From Streptomyces achromogenes (GTDB taxonomy: Bacteria > Actinomycetota > Actinomycetes > Streptomycetales > Streptomycetaceae), in contig NZ_JAUSYH010000001.1 of NCBI RefSeq assembly GCF_030816715.1, positions 4,278,001 to 4,342,000 of the forward strand: 64,000 nt of DNA, read 5' to 3'. The notes below the pieces were generated by a model that saw only the letters and a program-made list of their open reading frames with translations, was not told the origin of the DNA and made no database searches. Positions 46,985-53,794 of this stretch are shown here, one piece after another. The position numbers and the translations under genes were made by a program. Each line of letters starts with the position of its first letter. Positions within the stretch are counted from its first letter, which is position 1.

Positions 46985-47416
46985 ATGCGGCTCGCCCTGG
47001 ACGAGGCCCGGCTGGCCGCCCGGGGCGGAGACGTCCCGGTCGGCGCCGTGGTGCTGGCTCCTGACGGCACCACGGTCCTCGCCAGAGGCCACAACGAACG
47101 CGAGGCCGGCGGCGATCCGACGGCCCACGCGGAGGTGCTCGCCGTCCGGCGGGCGGCCGAGGCGACCGGCGCGTGGCGGCTGTCCGGCTGCACGCTCGTC
47201 GTGACCCTCGAACCGTGCACGATGTGCGCGGGCGCCCTCGTGCAGTCGCGGGTGGACCGGGTCGTCTACGGCGCCCGCGACGACAAGGCGGGTGCGGCCG
47301 GTTCCCTCTGGGACGTCGTCCGTGACCGACGGCTCAATCACCGGCCCGAGGTGATCGAGGGCGTGTTCGCGAAGGAGTGCGCGCAACTCCTCACGGACTT
47401 CTTCCGCGAGCGCTGA
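46985..47416 (+). CDS. tadA: tRNA(adenine34) deaminase
   Basis: Makes inosine at the wobble position of tRNA-Arg(ACG). In 143 residues, HAEVLA (about 50-55) gives the zinc His and proton-shuttle Glu, and EPCTMCAGA (about 77-85) gives the two zinc Cys. ARDDKAGAAGSLWDVV is typical. The ATG at 46985 is 50 bases after the partner gene's stop. tRNA-Ser(CGA) follows. Confidence 0.93.
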   Translation: MRLALDEARLAARGGDVPVGAVVLAPDGTTVLARGHNEREAGGDPTAHAEVLAVRRAAEATGAWRLSGCTLVVTLEPCTMCAGALVQSRVDRVVYGARDDKAGAAGSLWDVVRDRRLNHRPEVIEGVFAKECAQLLTDFFRER

Positions 47417-47473
47417 TCCGCCCACCCAGAATCGATTTCAAACCGGGCCGCACCTTGCTGTAAGGTCTCCCTC

Positions 47474-47558
47474 GGTAGCGTGTCCGAGCGGCCGAAGGAG
47501 CTCGCCTCGAAAGCGAGTGTGGCGCAAGTCACCGAGGGTTCAAATCCCTCCGCTACCG
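47474..47558 (+). tRNA. tRNA-Ser (anticodon CGA)
   Basis: An 85-nt class II tRNA: acceptor GGTAGCG/CGCTACC, anticodon arm CTCGC-CTCGAAA-GCGAG, long variable arm, T loop TTCAAAT, discriminator G. CCA is not encoded. Confidence 0.96.
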
Positions 47559-47567
47559 CTGATAGGA

Positions 47568-47598
47568 GAGGCGCCCGGTTCATCGAACCGGGCGCCTC
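47568..47598 (+). terminator. terminator after tRNA-Ser(CGA)
   Basis: A perfect 14-bp stem (47568-47581 with 47585-47598), loop ATC, followed by TT. Confidence 0.85.
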
Positions 47599-48001
47599 TT
47601 CGGCATCTCGCCCTGGTCGGCGACTTCTTCCGCGCCGGACCCGGCCGAGTCTCGTCGTCGGCGGCGACGCACCTGCCGCGGACGCTGTGCGAACACGGAA
47701 TGCGAGCGCGGATTGCGAACACGGAATGCCGAGCGCGGATTGCGAGCGCGGATTGCGCCTGCATCCTCGCCCGCAGGACCCTTGCGTCCAGCGCCCTCGG
47801 AGTCGGCGCCGTGCGCTCCCGCATGCCGCACCGACCACCATGCCTCGGCCGCGAGCGGCAGCCACGCCACAGCCATCGACGGAGTCCCCGGAACGGTTCA
47901 TGAACGCGCCACAGACGATCAAAAGCGGTGAGTAAATCGCACTTACGGATACACTCGCCGCCGTCAGCGGGGCCCGAGCGGCCACATACAGGGGAGGCCA
48001 G
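47599..48001. other. intergenic region with a 13-bp repeat cluster
   Basis: About 400 bases between tRNA-Ser and the small membrane protein. It holds the repeat at 47691-47756 and, near 47930-47955, a locally AT-rich stretch (AGTAAATCGCACTTACGGATAC) that may be a promoter. No gene is supported. Confidence 0.5.
47691..47756. repeat. five tandem copies of a 13-bp unit
   Basis: Units of the form GARCRCGGAWTGC occur five times, alternating GAACACGGAATGC and GAGCGCGGATTGC, with one extra C in the third. Confidence 0.9.
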
Positions 48002-48178
48002 GTGGCGGTGAACGCCAAGAAGATCGCCGTCTACGTGCTCGTGGTGTTCGTGCTCTACGTGATCATCACGGACCCGGCGAAGGCGGCGGACTACGTCCAG
48101 ATAGGCTTCGAGGGCATATCGGACGCGGCCCAGGCCATCGGCGACTTCTTCACCTGGCTCGCCGACGGGGCGCGGTAG
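48002..48178 (+). CDS. 58-residue small membrane protein
   Basis: GTG start with GGGGAGG upstream. Sequence begins VAVNAKKIAVYVLVVFVLYV, so one membrane helix covers about residues 8-23. The rest (ADYVQIGFEGISDAAQAIGD) is an amphipathic helix ending FFTWLADGAR. This size and pattern occur widely in Streptomyces next to the Dabb gene. Function unknown. Confidence 0.75.
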   Translation: MAVNAKKIAVYVLVVFVLYVIITDPAKAADYVQIGFEGISDAAQAIGDFFTWLADGAR

Positions 48179-48208
48179 CCGAGACCGTCGCACGCACAGG
48201 GAGTGCCC

Positions 48209-48502
48209 ATGATCCGCCACCTGGTCCTGTTCAAACTCGACGAGGGAGTCGAGCGCGACGACCCCCGGGTGGTGCAGGGCGAGGCGGCCTTCCGGGCCCT
48301 GGGCGGACAGATCGACGAGCTGCGCTTCTGGGAGCTGGGCTGGAACATCAGCGAGCGGCCCATCGCCTACGACTTCGCCATCAACTCGGCGGTCGAGGAC
48401 GCGGACGCCCTCCAGCGGTACCTCGAGCACCCGGCCCACCAGGCGGGCGTCGCGCTGTGGCGGGAGTTCGCCACGTGGGTGGTCGCGGACTACGAGGTCT
48501 GA
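48209..48502 (+). CDS. Dabb-domain (stress-responsive A/B barrel) protein
   Basis: 97 residues. The ATG at 48209 has AGGGAG five bases upstream, better than the GTG at 48203. MIRHLVLFKLDEGV, ELRFWELGWNI, and YLEHPAHQAGVALWREF are hallmarks of the dimeric Dabb barrel. Family members are either small cyclases/oxygenases or of unknown role. It precedes a T-tailed terminator. Confidence 0.88.
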   Translation: MIRHLVLFKLDEGVERDDPRVVQGEAAFRALGGQIDELRFWELGWNISERPIAYDFAINSAVEDADALQRYLEHPAHQAGVALWREFATWVVADYEV

Positions 48503-48529
48503 ACCGACCCTCCTGCCGAACGGAGCCCT

Positions 48530-48554
48530 CCGCCGGACCGGCGGGGGGTTTTTG
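48530..48554 (+). terminator. T-tailed terminator after the Dabb gene
   Basis: Stem CCGCCGG-A-CCGGCGG (48530-48544) followed by GGGG and five T. Confidence 0.85.
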
Positions 48555-48690
48555 CGTGCCCTCGTTCAAGGCCGGCGCCCTCCTCGCCGCTCAACACGGC
48601 GTTATGGGGTGCTTGCACACAGTGCACATGTCTTGTGATGCTATGACCGCTTTTGACGGATGAGTTGACCGATGTTGACCTGACGAAGAG

Positions 48691-49734
48691 GTGGCGTTGA
48701 CCTTGTCGGCCAGTACTGCGCCGCCTCAGACAGAGGCGCCCCCGGCACCCGTCACGGCGTCGGCCCCCGCATCCGTTCCGGGCCCGGGCGCGGCCTCGAC
48801 CCCGGCCCCCGCTCCCGCGCCCGCCATGGAGGCCGTGGAGGCTCCCCAGACCGTTCAGGCCCCCCAGCTCACGGAGACCGTGCAGGCCGCCCAGGGCGGC
48901 GAGACTCCGCCGGCCGTCGAGGGCGCGCAGGCCGCCGAGGCCGTGGAGGCCGCTCCGGCCCCGGAGCGACGCCGCGGCGCCGACACCCGGGCACTGACCC
49001 AGGTGCTCTTCGGGGAGCTCAAGGAGCTCCAGCCGGGCACGCCGGAGCACAACCGCGTGCGCGGGGCGCTCATCGAGGCGAACCTCCCGCTCGTGCGCTA
49101 CGCGGCCGCCCGTTTCCGCTCCCGCAACGAGCCGATGGAGGACGTGGTCCAGGTCGGCACCATCGGCCTGATCAACGCCATCGACCGCTTCGACCCGGAA
49201 CGGGGCGTGCAGTTCCCGACGTTCGCGATGCCCACGGTCATCGGCGAGATCAAGCGGTACTTCCGGGACAACGTCCGCACCGTGCACGTACCGCGCCGGC
49301 TCCACGAGCTGTGGGTGCAGGTCAACAGCGCGACCGAGGACCTGACGACCGCCTTCGGCCGCACGCCGACGACAGCGGAGATCGCCGAGCGGCTGCGCAT
49401 CGGCGAGGACGAGGTGCTGTCCTGCATCGAGGCCGGCCGCTCGTACCACGCCACGTCACTCGAGGCCGCCCAGGAGGGCGACGGCCTGCCCGGCCTGCTG
49501 GACCGCCTCGGCTACGAGGACCCGGCGCTGGACGGCGTGGAGCACCGCGACCTCGTCCGCCACCTCCTGGTCCAGCTCCCGGAGCGCGAGCAGCGCATCC
49601 TTCTGCTGCGCTACTACAGCAACCTGACGCAGTCCCAGATCAGCGCGGAACTCGGCGTCTCCCAGATGCACGTCTCCCGCCTGCTGGCGCGCAGCTTCCA
49701 GCGACTGCGCTCCGCCAACCGCATCGAGGCGTGA
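48691..49734 (+). CDS. sigF: SigB/SigF-family RNA polymerase sigma factor
   Basis: 347 residues (GTG 48691; TTG 48697 is equally well placed behind GAAGAGG). The first about 95 residues are an Ala/Pro/Glu-rich extension. Region 2 includes LPLVRYAAARFRSRNEPMEDVVQVGTIGL. Region 3 and region 4 (ILLLRYYSNLTQSQISAELGVSQMHVSRLLARS) are complete. Order and neighbours (tadA, Dabb gene, a second sigma) match S. coelicolor sigF, a late spore-specific sigma. No anti-sigma gene adjoins. Confidence 0.85.
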   Translation: MALTLSASTAPPQTEAPPAPVTASAPASVPGPGAASTPAPAPAPAMEAVEAPQTVQAPQLTETVQAAQGGETPPAVEGAQAAEAVEAAPAPERRRGADTRALTQVLFGELKELQPGTPEHNRVRGALIEANLPLVRYAAARFRSRNEPMEDVVQVGTIGLINAIDRFDPERGVQFPTFAMPTVIGEIKRYFRDNVRTVHVPRRLHELWVQVNSATEDLTTAFGRTPTTAEIAERLRIGEDEVLSCIEAGRSYHATSLEAAQEGDGLPGLLDRLGYEDPALDGVEHRDLVRHLLVQLPEREQRILLLRYYSNLTQSQISAELGVSQMHVSRLLARSFQRLRSANRIEA

Positions 49735-49784
49735 CGCGACCCCCTGATCCCCCATCCCTGAGCCCCGATTCCTGAGCCTTGGGT

Positions 49785-49902
49785 CCGGCTTCCGGCTTCC
49801 GGCTTCCGGCTCCCGGCTCCCGGCTCCCGGCTCCCGGCTCCCGGCTTCCGGCTTCCGGCTTCCGGCTCCCGGCTCCCGGCTCCCGGCTCCCGGCTCCCGG
49901 CC
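49785..49902. repeat. 7-bp repeat (CCGGCTT/CCGGCTC), about 17 copies
   Basis: An uninterrupted array of two alternating heptamers fills the gap between sigF and sigN. Three blocks can be seen: TT-type, TC-type, TT-type, TC-type runs. It is not translated in any plausible gene. Confidence 0.95.
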
Positions 49903-50062
49903 CGCATCCCCCTTCGGCGCCGCTCGACACGTAGCTCGATGGGGTGTCGCAAGCACGACCGACAGGTCACCGTTGGGAGCGAATCGCTCACCTTCGCTCT
50001 TCCTGGTGGATCTCCGCTGAAAAACCGTCACACCCCCTTTTTCCAGGGCTGATTCGTCACTC

Positions 50063-50100
50063 ACATGTCGACATGTCACTACAGCGTGTTGCCGACATGT
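50063..50100. promoter_or_regulatory. ACATGT palindromes upstream of sigN
   Basis: ACATGTCGACATGT (50063-50076) is a perfect 14-bp palindrome, extended to near symmetry by GTCACTC/GTCACT flanks. A third ACATGT is at 50095-50100. It lies about 120-150 bases before sigN. A related CACATGTC occurs upstream of sigF near 48625-48632. Confidence 0.55.
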
Positions 50101-50216
50101 GACATTCTGCCGGAAGAGCGTTTGCCGGGGCTTCGGCTCCGGTATTCAGGTGAAGGCTGACGTTCCTCAAGCGGGGGCGTTGCGCCGCGACCGTCCCGCG
50201 ACCCAAAGGGGGTGGC

Positions 50217-51125
50217 ATGTCCGCAGAACAGGGCAGCTCGAAGGTGCTCACGCTCACGCTCACGCCGAGCGAGTCCGCGCCCGTCGCGCCTGTCGAGCCC
50301 GACGTGCTCGACGACGTCACAGCCCCCGAGGCCCCCGCGGCCCCGGCTCTCACGGCCACGGGGGCCATCGACACCCGCACCCTGTCCCGCTCTCTGTTCC
50401 TGCGACTGGCCACTCTCGCCGAGGACAGCCCCGAGCGCGTGTACGTCCGGGACACTCTCATCGAGCTCAACCTCCCGCTCGTGCGCTACGCGGCGGCCCG
50501 CTTCCGCTCGCGCAACGAGCCGATGGAGGACATCGTCCAGGTCGGCACCATCGGCCTGATCAAGGCGATCGACCGCTTCGACTGCGAACGGGGCGTGGAG
50601 TTCCCGACGTTCGCGATGCCGACGGTCGTGGGCGAGATCAAGCGCTTCTTCCGCGACACGTCCTGGTCGGTGCGCGTCCCTCGCCGGCTGCAGGAGCTGC
50701 GGCTGGCGCTCACCAAGGCCAGCGACGAGCTCTCGCAGAAGCTGGACCGCTCCCCGACGGTGGCCGAACTCGCCGCGGTGCTGGGCGTCTCCGAGGAGGA
50801 CGTCGTCGACGGCCTCGCCGTCGGCAACGCCTACACGGCCTCCTCGCTGGACTCCCCGGCGGCGGAGGACGACGGCGGCGAGGGCTCTCTCGCCGACCGC
50901 CTCGGCTACGAGGACACCGCGCTCGAGGGCGTGGAGTACCGCGAGTCGCTGAAGCCGCTGCTGGCCAAGCTCCCGCCGCGCGAGCGCCGCATCATCATGC
51001 TGCGCTTCTTCGCCAACATGACCCAGTCCCAGATCGGCGAGGAGGTCGGCATCTCCCAGATGCACGTCTCCCGTCTCCTCACCCGGACGCTGGCCCAGCT
51101 GCGCGAGGGCCTCATCTCCGACTAG
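50217..51125 (+). CDS. sigN: SigB/SigF-family RNA polymerase sigma factor
   Basis: 302 residues, ATG with AAAGGGGG upstream. Region 2 (LPLVRYAAARFRSRNEPMEDIVQVGTIGLIKAIDRFD) is almost identical to that of the preceding sigma. Region 4 is IIMLRFFANMTQSQIGEEVGISQMHVSRLLTRT. The N-terminal 50 residues (Pro/Ala/Glu-rich) are unrelated to those of the first sigma. The arrangement matches sigN beside sigF in S. coelicolor; the pair is a tandem duplication. Confidence 0.83.
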   Translation: MSAEQGSSKVLTLTLTPSESAPVAPVEPDVLDDVTAPEAPAAPALTATGAIDTRTLSRSLFLRLATLAEDSPERVYVRDTLIELNLPLVRYAAARFRSRNEPMEDIVQVGTIGLIKAIDRFDCERGVEFPTFAMPTVVGEIKRFFRDTSWSVRVPRRLQELRLALTKASDELSQKLDRSPTVAELAAVLGVSEEDVVDGLAVGNAYTASSLDSPAAEDDGGEGSLADRLGYEDTALEGVEYRESLKPLLAKLPPRERRIIMLRFFANMTQSQIGEEVGISQMHVSRLLTRTLAQLREGLISD

Positions 51126-51229
51126 GGCCGGTCACGGCACCCGGGCCTGACCGGCCGGTCAGGTCGTCGGGAAGCAGCGGCGCACGCACAGGGGTTCCTC
51201 ACTGACGGTGCGTCAGACACACTGGCGCG

Positions 51230-52024
51230 ATGCGCAGTCCGACACGGGCACATGGCCGCCGGGGCGCCCTCTGGGGCGCGTCGGCGGCCGCCGTACTCGC
51301 GGTGGGAGCGGCGGGCCTGCTCGCCGGATGCGGCGGAGACGGCGGTGGTGACGACTACGTCGCTCTCGGCTCGGCGGGCGACTCGGCCCGTCCGGGCACG
51401 GGCGGCCCCGGAGGGCCGACGGGCGGGATACGCCTCGTTCCGCTGGACGGCGAGAGCGGCTCCCCCACCGGAAGACCGGGCTCGGATCCGGGTTCTGCTT
51501 CGGATTCAGCTTCGGGTTCGGGCCCTCGTCCGGGGACGACGGCCCAGGCTCCCGATGCGGGTGCCGATGCGCGTGTCGATGCGGATGCCGGGGGAGACAA
51601 GGCGGCGGGCGCCTCGGGCGATCCAGTCGGCGGCTCGCCCTCGAACCCGCACACGGATCCGCCCACGGCTCCGTCCTCGCCCGGCCCCACGGCCCCGTCC
51701 GGGCCCTCGTCCCCGGCACCGGCCGCCCTCACCGTGAGTGAGCCGGTCCGCGCGGGCACGGAACAGCGGTGGTGTGAGGACGTGACCCTCGTCTTCCACA
51801 ACTCCGGTGGCAGAGCGGTCGGTTCGGGCACGGTCGTGTTCGGCACCCATGTCGTCGACGGACTCGGCATCGACTGGGCCACGCGCGAGTCGACGGTCCC
51901 GCTCCCCACGCCGATCCGCGCGGGCGCACGGACGGAGAAGACCTGGACGGTGTGCGTCGACGCGTGGCGCGTACCGCTGGGCATGCACATCGAGACCCGT
52001 GACGTCTCGGTGCAGTGGCACTGA
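51230..52024 (+). CDS. lipoprotein with Pro/Gly/Asp-rich linker
   Basis: 264 residues. The signal peptide ends in lipobox LLAGC near residue 34. Residues 40-165 are low-complexity (Gly/Ser/Asp/Pro). The C-terminal 95 residues form a compact domain with two Cys (RWCEDVTLVFHNSGGRAVGSG ... TWTVCVDAWRVP), probably an immunoglobulin-like beta sandwich with one disulfide. Surface-exposed; function unknown. It follows sigN by 105 bases and may be part of its regulon. Confidence 0.75.
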   Translation: MRSPTRAHGRRGALWGASAAAVLAVGAAGLLAGCGGDGGGDDYVALGSAGDSARPGTGGPGGPTGGIRLVPLDGESGSPTGRPGSDPGSASDSASGSGPRPGTTAQAPDAGADARVDADAGGDKAAGASGDPVGGSPSNPHTDPPTAPSSPGPTAPSGPSSPAPAALTVSEPVRAGTEQRWCEDVTLVFHNSGGRAVGSGTVVFGTHVVDGLGIDWATRESTVPLPTPIRAGARTEKTWTVCVDAWRVPLGMHIETRDVSVQWH

Positions 52025-52565
52025 CGGCGCTCCGGTGCGGCGTGCCTGCGCGGGCGTCGGCGCGATGCCGGTTTGCGCCCGGCGCGGAGCTGCTCACGAA
52101 GGCGCGATGCGGAATCCTGTGCGCCGACGGCGACGCGATGAGGGAGTGTTCCCGTGCGGTGCGGAAGCCGCCTCCAGGACGCCTTGAGTGTGGCGGCGTC
52201 CGGGGCCTCCCTGCGGGGGCCTGCGAGGGGGGAACGGCCCGGCGCCGCACCGCTGATGACACGGCGGCACCATGACACCGGATGCGCCTCGGCGCGGGCG
52301 CGAGTGCCGGCGGCGCGACGCGCAATCCTGCGCGTCCGCCGTGTCCTGGGCGCGAGGGGTTGAGACGGCAGCGCGGTGCGAGCCGTCGGGGCTGCCGGGG
52401 CTGCCGGGTCGGGAGGGCCCGGCGGAGCCGTTCGCCGGCACGCCGGGTGGCCCGGCGGCAGGCGCGGCCGGGCACCCGCCCGCCGGGGCCACCGCGGCGG
52501 CTGGTGGGGGCGGGCGCACCGTGCACCCGTAAGCACGGGTGCACGGGTGCACGGAGACGCTCGCG
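52025..52565. other. gene-free GC-rich region
   Basis: About 540 bases. Long open frames exist on both strands but none shows a start context, domain or composition like a gene. AATCCTGYGCG occurs at about 52112 and 52322 in similar surroundings, so part may be an old duplication. CACGGGTGCACGGGTGCACGG near 52537-52557 is a short repeat. Confidence 0.45.
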
Positions 52566-52763
52566 TTACTTCAGCGCCAGCCAGGCGACCGCCGCGACGA
52601 TCACCAGCACGGCGACGACGCCCACGATCAGGCCGATACGGGGACCGGCCGGCGCGGGAGCCGGCGCGGCGGCCCGGGGAGCGCCCTCGTCGACGAACGC
52701 GCGGAACATCTGGGTGCTGCCGGCGGGGTCGTGGTTGCCCTGGGGGCCCTGGGTGTTAGCCAT
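52566..52763 (-). CDS. 65-residue tail-anchored small membrane protein
   Basis: ATG at 52763. Residues 1-40 are hydrophilic and Pro/Ala-rich (MANTQGPQGNHDPAGSTQMF). One helix at about 43-63 (IGLIVGVVAVLVIVAAVAWL) ends the protein, so it is tail-anchored. The frame is open upstream only because the 9-bp repeat there codes Ala-Ala-Pro. Common hypothetical in Streptomyces. Confidence 0.7.
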   Translation of the reverse strand: MANTQGPQGNHDPAGSTQMFRAFVDEGAPRAAAPAPAPAGPRIGLIVGVVAVLVIVAAVAWLALK

Positions 52764-52903
52764 GGGCCGAGACACTAGCGAAAACGGGCGGTCGGACCCA
52801 AGTGGGGGTCGTGCGGAGCGCCTTCCCGCAGCAGGTTCGGCCGGGTCCCGACCGGTTCCACCGTTCTCGGCAGGTCTCGGCAGGTCTCGGCAGGTCTTGA
52901 CCA

Positions 52904-53066
52904 GTGCGACCGGTGCGACCGGTGCGACCGGTGCGACCGGTGCGACCGGTGCAGCCGGTGCAGCCGGTGCAGCCGGTGCAGCCGGTGCAGCCGGTGCAGC
53001 CGGTGCAGCCGGTGCAGCCGGTGCAGCCGGTGCAGCCGGTGCAGCCGGTGCAGCCGGTGCAGCCGG
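52904..53066. repeat. 9-bp tandem repeat, about 18 copies
   Basis: Units GTGCGACCG (first five) then GTGCAGCCG (the rest) run without interruption. Just before it, CAGGTCTCGG occurs three times (52871-52900). The array is upstream of the MarR regulator and encodes nothing plausible. Confidence 0.95.
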
Positions 53067-53152
53067 AGTGCCCACCTCGGACTCCACCTGCCGATTTACC
53101 ACCGTAATACTTGCCTTTGCCAACTTTTTGCGGCCGCGGTGGCCCGTTTTAT

Positions 53153-53194
53153 TTGCCTGTAGCAACCAATGGCTTCTATGGTTGCCCCAAGCAA
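53153..53194. promoter_or_regulatory. two TTGC-N5-GCAA dyads upstream of the MarR gene
   Basis: TTGC-CTGTA-GCAA (53153-53165) and TTGC-CCCAA-GCAA (53182-53194) share the same dyad, centres 29 bp apart. The inner arms also make GCAACCA/TGGTTGC (53162-53168 with 53179-53185). They sit 18-59 bases before the MarR ATG. Confidence 0.75.
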
Positions 53195-53211
53195 CAAATT
53201 CGGGAGGTGTG

Positions 53212-53781
53212 ATGGCCGAGCAGGCGCAGTTCGCGGAGCTGGCGCATCAGCTCAGTGCCGTCGGGGCCGTGAAGCGTGACCTCGGGCGGATCCTGCCGCA
53301 GGACTGTTCGGCCGGCTCGGCCGCGGTGCTGACGCTGTTGGGCCGCCACGGCGACATGCGCATGAGCAACCTGTCCGAACTGCTCGCCGTCGACATGTCC
53401 GTGACCAGCCGGCACGCCGCGCACCTGGCCGAGCGGGGCTGGATCCTGCGCTCACCCGACCCGGCGGACAAACGCTCGCGCATCCTGCACCTCACGCCTG
53501 AGGGCCAGGCGATGCTCGCCGACCTCCACCGCCGCAGCACGGAGCTCCTGGCCGAGCGGCTGGGCGACTGGACGGACGCCGACGTCGGCCGGCTCGTCGG
53601 ACTGCTGACCCGGCTGCGCGCCAGCTTCGGCGACTGCCGGACCGTCGCCCACCGGCCACCGCCCCCGCCCGAGTCGCCGCCGCCCGTGGCGCACCGGCCG
53701 CCCCAACCCCCGCCTCCCGTTCGCGAAGGCGAACGGATGCAGGCCACCGAGACCACCCGTACACCCGCACAAGCGACGTAG
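53212..53781 (+). CDS. MarR-family transcriptional regulator
   Basis: 189 residues, GGGAGG upstream of ATG. The winged helix is at about 45-105 (MRMSNLSELLAVDMSVTSRHAAHLAERGWILRSPDPADKRSRILHLTPEG). The C-terminal 45 residues are a Pro-rich tail not typical of MarR. The MFS exporter starts 13 bases after its stop, so it likely represses its own operon through the dyads at 53153-53194. The ligand is unknown, perhaps the exporter's substrate. Confidence 0.9.
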   Translation: MAEQAQFAELAHQLSAVGAVKRDLGRILPQDCSAGSAAVLTLLGRHGDMRMSNLSELLAVDMSVTSRHAAHLAERGWILRSPDPADKRSRILHLTPEGQAMLADLHRRSTELLAERLGDWTDADVGRLVGLLTRLRASFGDCRTVAHRPPPPPESPPPVAHRPPQPPPPVREGERMQATETTRTPAQAT

Positions 53782-53794
53782 GAGAAGGAAGCTC

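Noticed and set aside
47474..47558. tRNA-Ser(CGA) as a second integration site
   Set aside because: No integrase, excisionase or repeated tRNA 3' end is found nearby.
49785..49902. Coding sequence for a GSREPGAG-type repeat protein on the minus strand
   Set aside because: All frames through a 7-bp array stay open by chance; no start context and no non-repeat domain.
52904..53066. CRISPR array
   Set aside because: Perfect 9-bp tandem repeat with no spacers and no cas genes in the window.
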